The translations under genes were made by a program, and so were the position numbers. From the NCBI GenBank assembly GCA_016234485.1, contig JACRBL010000048.1, positions 1 through 53,493 of the forward strand: 53,493 nucleotides of DNA. The letters run 5' to 3'. The notes beneath the pieces were generated by a model. That model ran no database searches. It had not been told where the DNA came from and worked only from the letters and a program-made list of their open reading frames with translations. This document shows, piece after piece, positions 42,601 through 50,813 of this stretch (the stretch's first letter is position 1; the number at the start of each line of letters is the position of its first letter). Origin of the DNA: Chloroflexota bacterium. Its GTDB lineage: Bacteria; Chloroflexota; Anaerolineae; Anaerolineales; Villigracilaceae.

Positions 42601-45174
42601 GCCGAGATCGCCAACGTCATCGCAACCTCGCGCGAAGTCAACTTCATGCTGGATGAAATAGCCAGGCGATCGTTGCAACTTCTCAATGCCCGGGACGTGG
42701 CCTTCTACCTGCTTCAAGACGATAACAAAACGCTGAAAATCGTCACCGCCTGCGGCCAGTATAAGGACGAACTCCTGTCGCATACGCTTGAGGTTGGCAG
42801 AGGCATCACCGGTAGGATCGTCGTTTCGGGCAAGGCCGAGATCATCAACAACATGGGAAATGACCCGCGCAGGGTCAGGGTTCCTGGAACTCCCGAAGAA
42901 GACGCGCTGACAGAAACCATGATGTCGGCGCCGTTGATCCTGCGCGACAAGGTGATCGGCGCAATGAATGCCTGGCGTGTGCGCGAGAGAGGTTTATTTA
43001 CCGAAACAGAATTAAACTTCCTGGTGAGCATTGCCCACCAGGCATCCATTGCCATTGAATCGGGCCGCCTGTTTGAAGAGACCCTGCGCCAAGCGCAGGA
43101 GACGGAAGCCATCGCCGAGGTGGGACGCGACATTTCCTCCACCTTGAGGCTCGACCTTGTGCTGGAAAGAATCGCCGCGTACGCCAGGGATTTGCTCCAA
43201 TCGGAAACCAGCGCCGTTTACCTTGTCGATGAGAATACCGCTGAATTACGGGCCATCGCGGCCTTGGGAGCTGAAGCCGATGAAATCAAAAGCGATCCCA
43301 TTCAGGTGGGCGTTGGCATTTTGGGAAACATCGCCCTGCAAAAAACAGGCGAGATCGTCAACGAGACCATGTCAGATTCGCGCGCTATCATAATCAAAGG
43401 GACGGAAAGCGCTCCCAACGAACACATCATGGGCGTCCCTGTTCTGCTTAAAAATGAACTCACTGGCCTGCTTGTCGTCTGGCGGATTGGCAAAGGGCAG
43501 GATTACAAACCAACCGACTTGAATTTTCTTGCCAGCCTCGCCCAACAGGCCGCAGTGGCTATCGAGAACGCGCGTCTCTTCCGCAGCGAGGAACAACGCA
43601 GGCAGGAAGCCGAGACGTTACGCGAAGCCACCGCCGTGGTCGCCACCACCCTCGACCGCGGCCGCGCCATCGAATTGATCCTCGACCAGTTGGCGCGCGT
43701 GCTGAAATACGACAGCGCGTCCGTTCAACTATTACGGGGCGGCTACCTTGAGATCGTCGGCGGGCGCGGCTGGCCCTCTGAAAGAGACATCCTGGGGTTG
43801 CGTTTCCCCGTCCCTGGCAATAACCCCAACAGCATCGTCATCAAGGAGCGACGTCCCTTCGTAATCAACCAGGTGAATAGAGACTATCCAACCTTTGGAG
43901 AACCGCCCCACGCCCACATCCGCTCGTGGATGGGCGTGCCGCTCATCGCCCACGGAGATATGATCGGCATGTTGGCGGTGGATAGTAAACGAGATGACGC
44001 CTTCAACATCGAACACCTGCGCCTGATCTCCGCCTACGCCAACCAGGCGGCCATCGCCATTGATAACGCCCAACTGCACGAAAGAAGCGAGATCCAAATC
44101 CGCCGTCTCACCGCCCTGCGTGATGTAGACACCGCCATCGCGTCCAGCCTGGACCTGCGCGTGACGCTCAACATCCTGATTGACAACGCCGCCTCGCAAC
44201 TCCGCGCCGACGGGATGTCCATCTTCGTCTACAATCCCAGCCTGCAGATTCTGGAAAGCGCGGCCACGTTGGGCATGCAAAACCGGTTCGCGCGTCGGCA
44301 GGTCCGCATCGGCGAAGATTTCGCAGGCAAGATCGCCATCACCCGCCAGCCGCTGGAAATTGAAAATCTTTTAAACTCGGCCAATTACTCTCCATCATCC
44401 TGGTGGAGCGAGGAAAAATTCGTCACATATATCGGCTACCCGCTGATCGGCAAAGGACAACTCAAGGGCGTGTTGGAAGCCTACTTCCGAGAGCCATTCA
44501 CGCCCGACCTGGATTGGAACGAATTCATGCAAACCATGGCCGGGCAGGCCGCCATTGCCATTGATAATGCCCTGCTCTTTGAAAATCTCCAACGAAGCAA
44601 CCAGGAACTTTCGCTGGCCTACGACACCACACTCGAAGGTTGGGGCAAGGCCCTGGAATTGCGCGACAAGGAAACGCAGGGACACACGCGCCGCGTGGCC
44701 GAGTTGACCTTCCGCCTTGCGCGCCGCATGAACATCAGCGACGCCGAAATCACCCACATTCACCGCGGCGTTTTGTTGCACGACATTGGCAAAATGGGCG
44801 TGCCAGATCAAATTCTAAGAAAGACGGGGCCGCTCGACGAAACGGAATGGAACCAGATGCGAAAGCATCCGCAATATGCTTACGATCTGCTCTACCCTAT
44901 CTCCTACCTCCGCCCCGCGCTCGACATCCCTTATTGCCATCACGAAAAATGGGATGGCACAGGCTACCCGAGCGGGCTGAAAGGCGAAAACATTCCGCTG
45001 GCGGCGCGCATTTTTACCGTGGTAGATGTTTGGGACGCGTTACTCTCCGACCGACCCTATCGCAAAACGTGGACAAAAGAGCAAACCCTGGCGTACATCA
45101 GAAATGAATCGGGAACGCGCTTCGACCCGCGGGTCGTGGACGTGTTTCTCGAAATGATGAGCGAGACCGAATAA
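39658..45174 (+). CDS. giant sensor: five PAS, six GAF and one HD-GYP domain
   Basis: 1838 residues without membrane segments. PAS domains begin near residues 10, 129, 256, 381 and 514; GAF domains near 642, 807, 977, 1149, 1318 and 1483; the HD-GYP domain covers about 1650-1838. Its catalytic motifs are intact: His1708-Asp1709 (LHDIGK), CHHEKWDGTG and Y1770-P1771. It should hydrolyse cyclic di-GMP in response to several bound ligands or redox cofactors, which cannot be named. A TATAAT (39654-39659) overlaps the first ATG; a leaderless start at the ATG at 39667 is therefore possible. The linker and HD-GYP segment resemble those of the GAF-HD-GYP protein at 11563 (both contain AYD-T-L-GW). Confidence 0.93.
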   Translation: MAFMTLADDFYQYVFTMTSEGAFQSTPRGRYLRVNAAMAAMYGYDSPEEMIAKIKDVEKQVYLHPEDYEKLKRELATHGRVENFECEHVCKNGDVIRVSSNIEATSNENGKITHYNGLTRVVRPVEEDGFTEARYRTLVEQAPVAVYIGAPNNNLQHSIYVSPQIEAITGYTAKEWNTQGFWVNTIHPDDRERFVQENERTDSTGETFDLEYRIAHKNGAIVWLRDLATLTRHPDGAPLYWQGTLIDITEQKKLQESIRQSEDRFRKAFLSSPIAICITSLEDGIFLDMNEAYLKLSGFDREKILGRSAIDMIFTDEPTRAAWLAEFLSAGQSLHRQNAPFITASGQALETLAFYEGIEAGGQKAILSMFYDVTNQRRAERALEQSEARYRALVEHIPAIVYLDEYEGEQKTLYLSPQVETITGYAPEEWKSAPDFWENRIHPVDRERVIKKDSLTNATGSPFSEEYRFLTQDGRWIWLQEESSLIRDAEGNPLFWQGFLLDITSKHEAQEALGEVARAYRSLFDSVSDAIYIQDQDGRFLDVNLGAEKMYGYPRDFFLGKTPEFLSAPNKNNLEEVAQALARAFAGETQQFEFWGLRSNGEIFPKDVHVYNGEYFGQNVVFAIARDITEQRKTQDKRERQLKELSILHALAVEGTRIQSEDELIGSATDIIGYTLYPDSCGFLILTEDGKWFSPHSTYRGVTHSDEVRVHPVGEGVAGQVAQTGRAVNIRDVQELSNYICVNPNTLSELCVPMKIGDRVIGVINAESAKRGFFTEDDERLLLTVASQVATGIERIRKERAEREQRNLAEALRDIASVLNSTLEFDKVMERILANIDRVVPSRSANIMLLENDQLRIILHRGYTTDEGPVWMEKFKLKIRDLPDLERGKMTSAPQLVADTRLDPNWVAFPATNWILSHLTAPILEENKVIGFINLDHDTANFFTQQDVERLQAFANQAASAIVNSRRFEEETRRARIIEALAEIANVIATSREVNFMLDEIARRSLQLLNARDVAFYLLQDDNKTLKIVTACGQYKDELLSHTLEVGRGITGRIVVSGKAEIINNMGNDPRRVRVPGTPEEDALTETMMSAPLILRDKVIGAMNAWRVRERGLFTETELNFLVSIAHQASIAIESGRLFEETLRQAQETEAIAEVGRDISSTLRLDLVLERIAAYARDLLQSETSAVYLVDENTAELRAIAALGAEADEIKSDPIQVGVGILGNIALQKTGEIVNETMSDSRAIIIKGTESAPNEHIMGVPVLLKNELTGLLVVWRIGKGQDYKPTDLNFLASLAQQAAVAIENARLFRSEEQRRQEAETLREATAVVATTLDRGRAIELILDQLARVLKYDSASVQLLRGGYLEIVGGRGWPSERDILGLRFPVPGNNPNSIVIKERRPFVINQVNRDYPTFGEPPHAHIRSWMGVPLIAHGDMIGMLAVDSKRDDAFNIEHLRLISAYANQAAIAIDNAQLHERSEIQIRRLTALRDVDTAIASSLDLRVTLNILIDNAASQLRADGMSIFVYNPSLQILESAATLGMQNRFARRQVRIGEDFAGKIAITRQPLEIENLLNSANYSPSSWWSEEKFVTYIGYPLIGKGQLKGVLEAYFREPFTPDLDWNEFMQTMAGQAAIAIDNALLFENLQRSNQELSLAYDTTLEGWGKALELRDKETQGHTRRVAELTFRLARRMNISDAEITHIHRGVLLHDIGKMGVPDQILRKTGPLDETEWNQMRKHPQYAYDLLYPISYLRPALDIPYCHHEKWDGTGYPSGLKGENIPLAARIFTVVDVWDALLSDRPYRKTWTKEQTLAYIRNESGTRFDPRVVDVFLEMMSETE

Positions 45175-45211
45175 AACAGGGATGAGCCAGAAGGCCCATC
45201 CCTGTTGTTTT
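45175..45211. terminator. bidirectional terminator between the sensor and tyrS
   Basis: AACAGGGATG and CATCCCTGTT form a stem with GTTTT on the right and TAAAA on the left; it separates convergent genes. Confidence 0.85.
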
Positions 45212-46421
45212 ACTTCACGCGCACAAACTTGCGCTTGCCCACCTGTAACACGCCCGCATGTGGGAAGGGTGCGTCGCCGCGGTCGAGCGTTTCGCCATCC
45301 AGGCGGACGCCTTTTTGATCGATCAACGCCCGCGCCTTGCTTTTGCTCTCCGCCAACCCCGCGTCCATCAAGACGTCCAAAACGGTCTGCCCGGACTGGA
45401 GGACGTACTCGTCCATCTCGGTGGGCGTTTCCTTCTGCTGGAAGGTGCGGACAAAATTCTCCTGGGCCGCGTCCGCCGCCCCGTCGCCGTGGAAGATGGA
45501 CGCGATCTCGCGCGCCAGTTTCATTTTGGCATCGCGCGGGTGCAACGTCCCTGCAGCGAGGGATTTCTCGATCGCGTCAATCTCATGCGGACCGAAGCGA
45601 GTCACCAGGCGATAAAACTTGCCCATGGCCGCGTCGGGAATGGACATGACCTTGCCGTACATATCGTCGGCAGTGGTGTTGATCGGGATGACGTTGCCCG
45701 TGGATTTGGACATGCGTTGCACCCCGTCGGTGCCTGGCAGAATGCCGCAAATGACGCCCACCAGCGGTTTCTGGCCAAGAGCATCTTGCAATTTGCGTCC
45801 CGCCACGATGATGTTGAACAACTGGTCGGTGCCGCCCACCTGCACGTCGGTCTGCATGGCGACGGCATCGTAGCCCTGCATCAGCGCGTAGAACGTCTCG
45901 TGTAAAAAGATCGGTTCGCCTTTGTCGAGTCGGTTGGCAAAATTTTCGCGCGCCAGGAATTGCTGGACGGTGAAATTCTGCCCGAGGCGAATCAAATCCA
46001 CGAGGGAAAGTTCGGAGAGCCACTCGCCGTTGTAGCGGACCTTCGTCTTCGCGCGGTCGAGCACACGAAAGGCCTGGTCGGCGTAGGTGGCCGCGTTGGC
46101 CGCGACCTGCTCCTGCGTCAAGATGGGACGCGCTTTGTTCTTGTCGGAGGGATCGCCCACCAGCGCGGTGTAATTGCCGATGAGGAAGGTCACCTCGTGG
46201 CCGAGGTCTTGAAACTGGCGCAACTTCCGCATGGAGATGGTGTGTCCGAGATGCAGGTCGGTGGAGGTGGGATCGTATCCGCAATAGACGCGCAACGGCC
46301 TGCCCTCTTTTTGCGAGGCCAGCAGGCGTTCGCGCAGTTCGGCGGTCATGGCTTTTTTCAAATCCTCATCGCCATATTCCGTTCCCTGCATTAATAGTTC
46401 GACTTGTTCTTCAATGTTCAT
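45210..46421 (-). CDS. tyrS: tyrosyl-tRNA synthetase
   Basis: 403 residues from the ATG at 46421, preceded by GGAGG; the longer frame lacks a site. Class I motifs: DLHLGHT (HIGH) near residue 50 and RMSKSTGN (KMSKS). A C-terminal S4 RNA-binding domain ends VLQVGKRKFVRVK. It charges tRNA-Tyr. The layout matches the TyrS/TyrZ group with the S4 domain. No T-box leader is present. Confidence 0.96.
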   Translation of the reverse strand: MNIEEQVELLMQGTEYGDEDLKKAMTAELRERLLASQKEGRPLRVYCGYDPTSTDLHLGHTISMRKLRQFQDLGHEVTFLIGNYTALVGDPSDKNKARPILTQEQVAANAATYADQAFRVLDRAKTKVRYNGEWLSELSLVDLIRLGQNFTVQQFLARENFANRLDKGEPIFLHETFYALMQGYDAVAMQTDVQVGGTDQLFNIIVAGRKLQDALGQKPLVGVICGILPGTDGVQRMSKSTGNVIPINTTADDMYGKVMSIPDAAMGKFYRLVTRFGPHEIDAIEKSLAAGTLHPRDAKMKLAREIASIFHGDGAADAAQENFVRTFQQKETPTEMDEYVLQSGQTVLDVLMDAGLAESKSKARALIDQKGVRLDGETLDRGDAPFPHAGVLQVGKRKFVRVK

Positions 46422-46439
46422 TGCAACCTCCGCCAATAC

Positions 46440-46464
46440 CGCAAGATTAATCTTGCGGTACAAA
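46440..46464 (-). promoter_or_regulatory. hairpin in the tyrS leader
   Basis: ACCGCAAGATTAATCTTGCGGT, a nearly uninterrupted palindrome, ends about 20 nt before the tyrS start codon and close to its ribosome binding site. It could affect translation, or be another dispersed palindrome. Confidence 0.4.
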
Positions 46465-46465
46465 A

Positions 46466-46499
46466 AAATACGCACCACGTTTTACGACGTGATGCGTTA
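46466..46499 (-). terminator. terminator of the gene at 46517
   Basis: In minus-strand sense ACGCATCACGT and ACGTGGTGCGT pair (one mismatch) and are followed by ATTTTTTT. It lies between the membrane protein stop and tyrS. Confidence 0.85.
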
Positions 46500-46516
46500 G
46501 TCGTAAAACAATTCGA

Positions 46517-47014
46517 TCAGGCGCGGGCGTAGTAGACCATTCCGTCTTTTTCGGCTTTCACGATCATTTTGGTTTGTTCCAGGATGCGCGCCAGAATTTC
46601 CTCGCCATCGGCAAATCCTGCGCGGAACAACTGTCCCGCCATGGTGAGTTCGCCCATTGTCTTGAATGTGAAATGAGACTGCGCGCCCTGTACTTGCACC
46701 CGCTTGCCCAATTTGGTGGGGACGACCGCCACATTCTGGACATCCGGCCATTTGAACTGCACCGAGCGAAGGCCATTCTCGTACGAGACCCCGTCCGCAT
46801 CGAGGCGAAGGACAGAGCGGCGATCCATCCAATTGCCGAGCGAGATACTGCCGGCGGAAAAAAGCAGGAAGTAGGCAAAGCCCCAAAACAGGAGCGAGAC
46901 TGGCGCAGTTGTGGACGCGACAATGATGAGGCCCATAAAGAGGCCAATGGACGAAAGCCAGGCCAACCACTCGGCTTTGCGAGACATTAATTCAGGACGA
47001 AATTCACGTGACAT
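46517..47014 (-). CDS. membrane protein with PH-like cytoplasmic domain, unknown function
   Basis: 165 residues from the ATG at 47014; the longer frame would include a terminator. Two membrane helices (about 20-58) are followed by a β-rich domain (LRLDADGVSYENGLRSVQFKWPDVQNVAVVP), the pattern of small bacterial PH-domain membrane proteins. Function unknown. Confidence 0.65.
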   Translation of the reverse strand: MSREFRPELMSRKAEWLAWLSSIGLFMGLIIVASTTAPVSLLFWGFAYFLLFSAGSISLGNWMDRRSVLRLDADGVSYENGLRSVQFKWPDVQNVAVVPTKLGKRVQVQGAQSHFTFKTMGELTMAGQLFRAGFADGEEILARILEQTKMIVKAEKDGMVYYARA

Positions 47015-47061
47015 GCGGCCGATTATACCGCGACCATTTGAAACGACGAGGGCTTCCCAAC

Positions 47062-47090
47062 AAAAAATCCGCCCCAATAAGGAGCGGATC
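47062..47090 (-). terminator. terminator of the lipoprotein gene at 47112
   Basis: In minus-strand sense ATCCGCTCC / GGGGCGGAT stem and TTTTTTG, about 20 bp past the stop. Confidence 0.88.
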
Positions 47091-47111
47091 GAGCGATCTA
47101 AAACTGGGAAA

Positions 47112-47579
47112 TCAGGGATTGGCGGCTTCAAGCTCGACTTGGGCTTGTTGGACAAGACCAAGGATGACTTCAAGTTCGTCCAGAGCGGCAAGCATGGCAT
47201 CTTTATCGCCAGACACCAGACTATCTTTCATTGACGTGGTAAAGACGGTGGTTTGGTCGCTGATATCTACAAGAATTTGATCGAGCGCGGCGAATATTTC
47301 AGGTATATCTTCAACTGGTGTGGAAGCCAGGGTTTGCCCAGCGGCATCCAAATTGTCGAGAGTGGCAATGGTTGCGTCGATCCAGGCCTGATCTTCCAAA
47401 ATCAATGGGTCGGTTCCTTTGAATTGGGCGGCGGCCTGCTCCATTGCAACAGAGTATTCGGTGAAATATTCATTGACATTGGTGAGATAGACTTCCTCAG
47501 CGCTTGGCCCGCACCCCGTCATCGTGAGGGCAATCGCCAGGGTCAAAAGGAAAAAAAGGGTGTGTTTCAATGGCTTCAT
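47112..47579 (-). CDS. small helical lipoprotein, unknown function
   Basis: 155 residues from the ATG at 47579, the start of a signal peptide with lipobox Cys (ALTMTGC). The mature part is acidic and almost wholly helical, probably a coiled helical bundle. No family recognised. Its own terminator and a ~145-bp upstream gap suggest a single-gene unit. Confidence 0.75.
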   Translation of the reverse strand: MKPLKHTLFFLLTLAIALTMTGCGPSAEEVYLTNVNEYFTEYSVAMEQAAAQFKGTDPLILEDQAWIDATIATLDNLDAAGQTLASTPVEDIPEIFAALDQILVDISDQTTVFTTSMKDSLVSGDKDAMLAALDELEVILGLVQQAQVELEAANP

Positions 47580-47725
47580 GGTGTGATCCTTTTTGTGAAA
47601 TTTACTACAATATATCACTGTCTAACATGCACAAAATTAACATCTCCTCACAAAATTGTAAGAAGCAATACATAACACACATACAATGAATGTATAGCGT
47701 TGAGTAAATGAACAACCGACGAAAT

Positions 47726-48631
47726 TTAATTCTGATACAAGTCGCGGAGCGCGCTTTCAAGCGTGGGGTGGTTGAATTGAAACCCCAGTTCGAGCAGACG
47801 CTGAGGATGTGCGGGACGTCCCTCTAGCACGAGGTTGCCCATCTCGCCGAGGACGAGGCGCATGGGAAACGCGGGGATGTGGAACCAGTACGGGCGTTTG
47901 AGTTGTTTCGCAAGGGCGCGAGTGAACGCGGCGTTGGAGGTGGCTTCGGGGGCGATCAAGTTGAAAGGTCCACGCGCCCGCTCCTCGGTCAGGAGGAAGC
48001 GGATGGCGCGGATCTCGTCGGCGATGTGGATCCACGGGAAAGTCTGTCGGCCCGCGCCGAGCCGTCCGCCCACGAAGAGTCGCATGGGGAGTTCCATCAG
48101 TTTCAAGATGATGTTATCGCGCGAAAGCACAGGCGCCGTGCGGACGACCGCGCGTCGGACGCCGAGTTCTTCGACGGGTTGGCTGGAGAGTTCCCAGGCC
48201 ACGGTGAGGCGTGCGCTGAAATCGTCCGCGGGCGGCGTGGATTCGACAGCCGTATCGCCGCGGAAACCATAATGGCCGATACCCGACATTTGAACGAGGA
48301 CAGCGGGACGTTTCTTCGCGAGGCGGATCGCTTCGGCCACAGCCTGCCCGGCCCAGACGCGGCTGTTCCAAAAGGATTGTTTGCGCTTCTCGGTCCACGG
48401 CCAGGAGGCGGTGTTGACTCCCGCCAGGTTGACGACCGCGTCCATGTCGTTGACGAGCGGACTCCACCCCTGCGCGGTGCGTCCGTCCCAGCCGACGGCG
48501 ACGCATCCGAGTGGAAGCGAGGCGCGTTCGGGTGTGCGCGTAAGAACCCAGACTTTATTTCCATCGGCCAGCAGGGATTTGGCGAGGGCGCGGCCGAGTA
48601 GGCCTGTGCCGCCCGTGATAAGTACGTTCAT
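47726..48631 (-). CDS. TIGR01777-family NAD(P)-dependent epimerase (SulA/YfcH-like)
   Basis: 301 residues from the ATG at 48631 (AGGAG upstream). The N-terminal MNVLITGGTGLLGRALAK has the extended-SDR GxxGxxG. The C-terminal DUF1731-like segment ends LLELGFQFNHPTLESALRDL, characteristic of this family. The sugar or other substrate is unknown. Its promoter region is shared with the divergent HNH endonuclease gene. Confidence 0.9.
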   Translation of the reverse strand: MNVLITGGTGLLGRALAKSLLADGNKVWVLTRTPERASLPLGCVAVGWDGRTAQGWSPLVNDMDAVVNLAGVNTASWPWTEKRKQSFWNSRVWAGQAVAEAIRLAKKRPAVLVQMSGIGHYGFRGDTAVESTPPADDFSARLTVAWELSSQPVEELGVRRAVVRTAPVLSRDNIILKLMELPMRLFVGGRLGAGRQTFPWIHIADEIRAIRFLLTEERARGPFNLIAPEATSNAAFTRALAKQLKRPYWFHIPAFPMRLVLGEMGNLVLEGRPAHPQRLLELGFQFNHPTLESALRDLYQN

Positions 48632-48667
48632 CGCGACTCCTTTTGGTTTATAAAATAAAACAAGCGG

Positions 48668-48673
48668 TATAAT
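48668..48673 (+). promoter_or_regulatory. -10 box of the HNH gene
   Basis: TATAAT 22 bp before the GTG start, with a weak TTGGTT at 19-bp spacing upstream. GGAGG follows at 48686-48690. Confidence 0.6.
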
Positions 48674-48694
48674 CGGGCAGATTGCGGAGGCTCT

Positions 48695-49198
48695 GTGCAA
48701 GAACCAGTTCTGGTGTTGAACGCCAATTTCGAGCCAATTAATATCTGCAACACGCGCCGCGCCATCGGTTTGATTTTAGCGGGGAAGGCGGCAATGGTGG
48801 TGAACGGGCGTGGAAATATCCGCGCCATCTCGCAGGTGTTTCCGCGGCCGTCGGTCATCCGCCTGGAGGATATGGTCAAGCGTCCGCGCCCGCGTGTGAA
48901 GTTGACGCGCCGCGAGATTTTCCGTCGTGACAATTATACCTGTCAGTATTGCGGACGCCGCGACGTCAACCTGACGTTGGATCACGTGATGCCGCGTCAC
49001 ATGGGCGGCGAGCATATCTGGACGAACGTGGTGGCGGCCTGCCCGCCCTGCAATCATCGCAAGGGTGGACGGTTGCCCGACGAGGCCAATATGCGCCTGC
49101 TCCACATTCCAAAGGAGCCGCCCGCCAACGCTTCGTACATCTTTGGCCGACACTTGAACCAATATGGCGAGTGGGAGCCTTACATCAATGGATGGTAA
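48695..49198 (+). CDS. HNH endonuclease
   Basis: 167 residues from a GTG start at 48695 with GGAGG five nt upstream. The N-terminal part (VLVLNANFEPINICNTRRAI) is typical of the stand-alone HNH family widespread in bacteria. The HNH core has C83-x2-C86, D96-H97, Asn111 and C116-x2-C119-N-H121, so metal and catalytic residues are intact. These proteins nick or cut DNA; the cellular role of this chromosomal family is not established. Not associated with a phage or intron here. Confidence 0.92.
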   Translation: MQEPVLVLNANFEPINICNTRRAIGLILAGKAAMVVNGRGNIRAISQVFPRPSVIRLEDMVKRPRPRVKLTRREIFRRDNYTCQYCGRRDVNLTLDHVMPRHMGGEHIWTNVVAACPPCNHRKGGRLPDEANMRLLHIPKEPPANASYIFGRHLNQYGEWEPYINGW

Positions 49199-49229
49199 AC
49201 GCCCGTTTCGTGAGAGACGGGCGTTTTTG
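49197..49229 (+). terminator. terminator of the HNH gene
   Basis: AAACGCCCGT and ACGGGCGTTTTTG pair around a 10-nt loop, directly at the stop codon. Confidence 0.9.
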
Positions 49230-49276
49230 TTTTCGGGACACGGATTACGCGGTTCTGGTCTTATACAGCCGCTTTC

Positions 49277-49351
49277 TCCCTCATCCCCAGCCCTTCCCCC
49301 GCGGGGGGAAGGGAGTCCCCTCTCCCTTTGGGAGAGGGTTAGGGTGAGGGT
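49277..49351. repeat. dispersed CTCTCCC/GGGAGAG element, copy 1
   Basis: CCCTCATCCCCAGCCC ... CTTCCCCCGCGGGGGGAAG ... CTCTCCCTTTGGGAGAGGG ... AGGGTGAGGG: nested inverted repeats with no coding potential. A relative lies at 52913-53041. Confidence 0.7.
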
Positions 49352-49388
49352 GCGTAGATGATTCATTTCAGCGCTGTCACGGATTTTC

Positions 49389-50813
49389 TTATTTCAGCGC
49401 GTTCGATAGCAACAGCGGCGTGACGTAGGATTCCACGACGGCCGCGAGGGCGAGTAGAGGGACAACCACGCCGATGTAAACCCGCGCCCAATCCGCCAGC
49501 GCTTCGAGCAGGACGTCGCCGATGGTGCGTTGCTCCTGCGGCGTGACGAGGATGAGTCCCACGTGGAGGACGGCCGCGCAGGAAAGGATCAGCGCGGGGA
49601 TTTCAAAGATTCCATGCGGGAGGATGCCGTTGATAAAGAGCGGCAGGATTTCGAGACCCTGCAATTTGAAATATCCAAACAGGCCGCCAATCATGCTGGT
49701 GTTGATCAGGTAGAGGATGACTGCCAGCACACCGAACGAAAACATTCCAAAAAAACCGATGGCCAATGTGGCTTGTACATTATGGATGAACAAATACGGC
49801 GCGGTGATCGCGGTTTCGGTCACGCCGCCTGCGTTGGAAATCCGATCCTGGAATTTGGCCATCTCTTGCTCATCCAACGACGCGAGATAACCTGGCAGGT
49901 TTTCCAGCGACCAGAAATACGTGACCGCGATCCCCACGATCATAAAGGCGACCAGCAAAGCCACGGGTTTGCGGAGCTTTCGCAACGTCGCGCTGACGGA
50001 GTCGCGATACCACGTGGAAATCGAATTCGCGTCGCCTTTGAAGTAGCCCCAGAATGTGCGACCAATCCAGCGCAGGTTTAGCACATCAATCTCGCGTCCG
50101 AGCAGGTACTCGCGCTGGAAGTGCGCCAACCCCAAACGGACGAGCAAGCCCGCCATGATGATGACCGCCAGCACAGCCATCCAAAGGACGCGGTTGTTCA
50201 AGCGGATGAACAAGGCGGTCTCGCCCATCATCAACATGGTCACAGGGACGATGATGAACGACGCCAGCAGGTTGGCCGCCTTCACCGACGTGGATTGGAC
50301 GGAGATCACAATCGCGGCGCTCACCATCAGGAGCGCGTGGGCAATCGTCAACAGGAACAACTGCGCGAAAATCTCCAGGCTGGGCATATCCAATTGTTGG
50401 CGCGAAACCACCACGAGGTAAATCGCGATGGACACAAAACTGGAGACCAGCGGAGAGGCAATGCCCACGATCAACTTGCCGAGATACAACTGCCAATCGG
50501 CGAGAGGCGAACCGAGCAGAGGCTCAATCGTGCCGCGCTCCTTTTCGCCCACAAACGATTCGAGCGCGCCGAGTAATGAAATCGTGATTGGGAAAAAGCC
50601 GATGATCAAAATCGAGAACGGCACGAGCCTGTCCACGATGAGATCGCCGCCGTATTGATTCGTCAGTTCCACGGCGTAATAGGCGAAGGCGTCCATCAGG
50701 AACGGGAAGCCGACCGTCAACAGGATCAGCGGCATCAGGATGCGCCAGTCGCGCATCTGGTCGCGCAGTTCGCGTTTCGCCATCAACCAGACGGGATGGA
50801 GCGTTGCCTTCAT
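49389..50813 (-). CDS. ABC-2 type transporter permease
   Basis: 474 residues from the ATG at 50813, which overlaps the stop of the ATPase gene (ATGA); the longer frame is antisense-like and rejected. A first membrane segment near residue 26-46, a periplasmic domain of about 150 residues in the middle (with ENLPGYLASLDEQEMAKFQDR) and several C-terminal helices fit permeases of the ABC-2/NatB/stage-II sporulation type. KERGTIEPLLGSPL is the typical cytoplasmic coupling motif. With the ATPase it forms an exporter of unknown substrate. Confidence 0.87.
   Translation of the reverse strand: MKATLHPVWLMAKRELRDQMRDWRILMPLILLTVGFPFLMDAFAYYAVELTNQYGGDLIVDRLVPFSILIIGFFPITISLLGALESFVGEKERGTIEPLLGSPLADWQLYLGKLIVGIASPLVSSFVSIAIYLVVVSRQQLDMPSLEIFAQLFLLTIAHALLMVSAAIVISVQSTSVKAANLLASFIIVPVTMLMMGETALFIRLNNRVLWMAVLAVIIMAGLLVRLGLAHFQREYLLGREIDVLNLRWIGRTFWGYFKGDANSISTWYRDSVSATLRKLRKPVALLVAFMIVGIAVTYFWSLENLPGYLASLDEQEMAKFQDRISNAGGVTETAITAPYLFIHNVQATLAIGFFGMFSFGVLAVILYLINTSMIGGLFGYFKLQGLEILPLFINGILPHGIFEIPALILSCAAVLHVGLILVTPQEQRTIGDVLLEALADWARVYIGVVVPLLALAAVVESYVTPLLLSNALK

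Noticed and set aside
46422..46516. T-box leader for tyrS
   Set aside because: Only about 45 nt separate the preceding terminator from the start codon, too short for a T-box, and no T-box sequence is seen.
48695..49198. HNH protein as homing endonuclease or phage terminase accessory
   Set aside because: There is no intron, intein or phage gene nearby; the N-terminus matches the common chromosomal HNH family.
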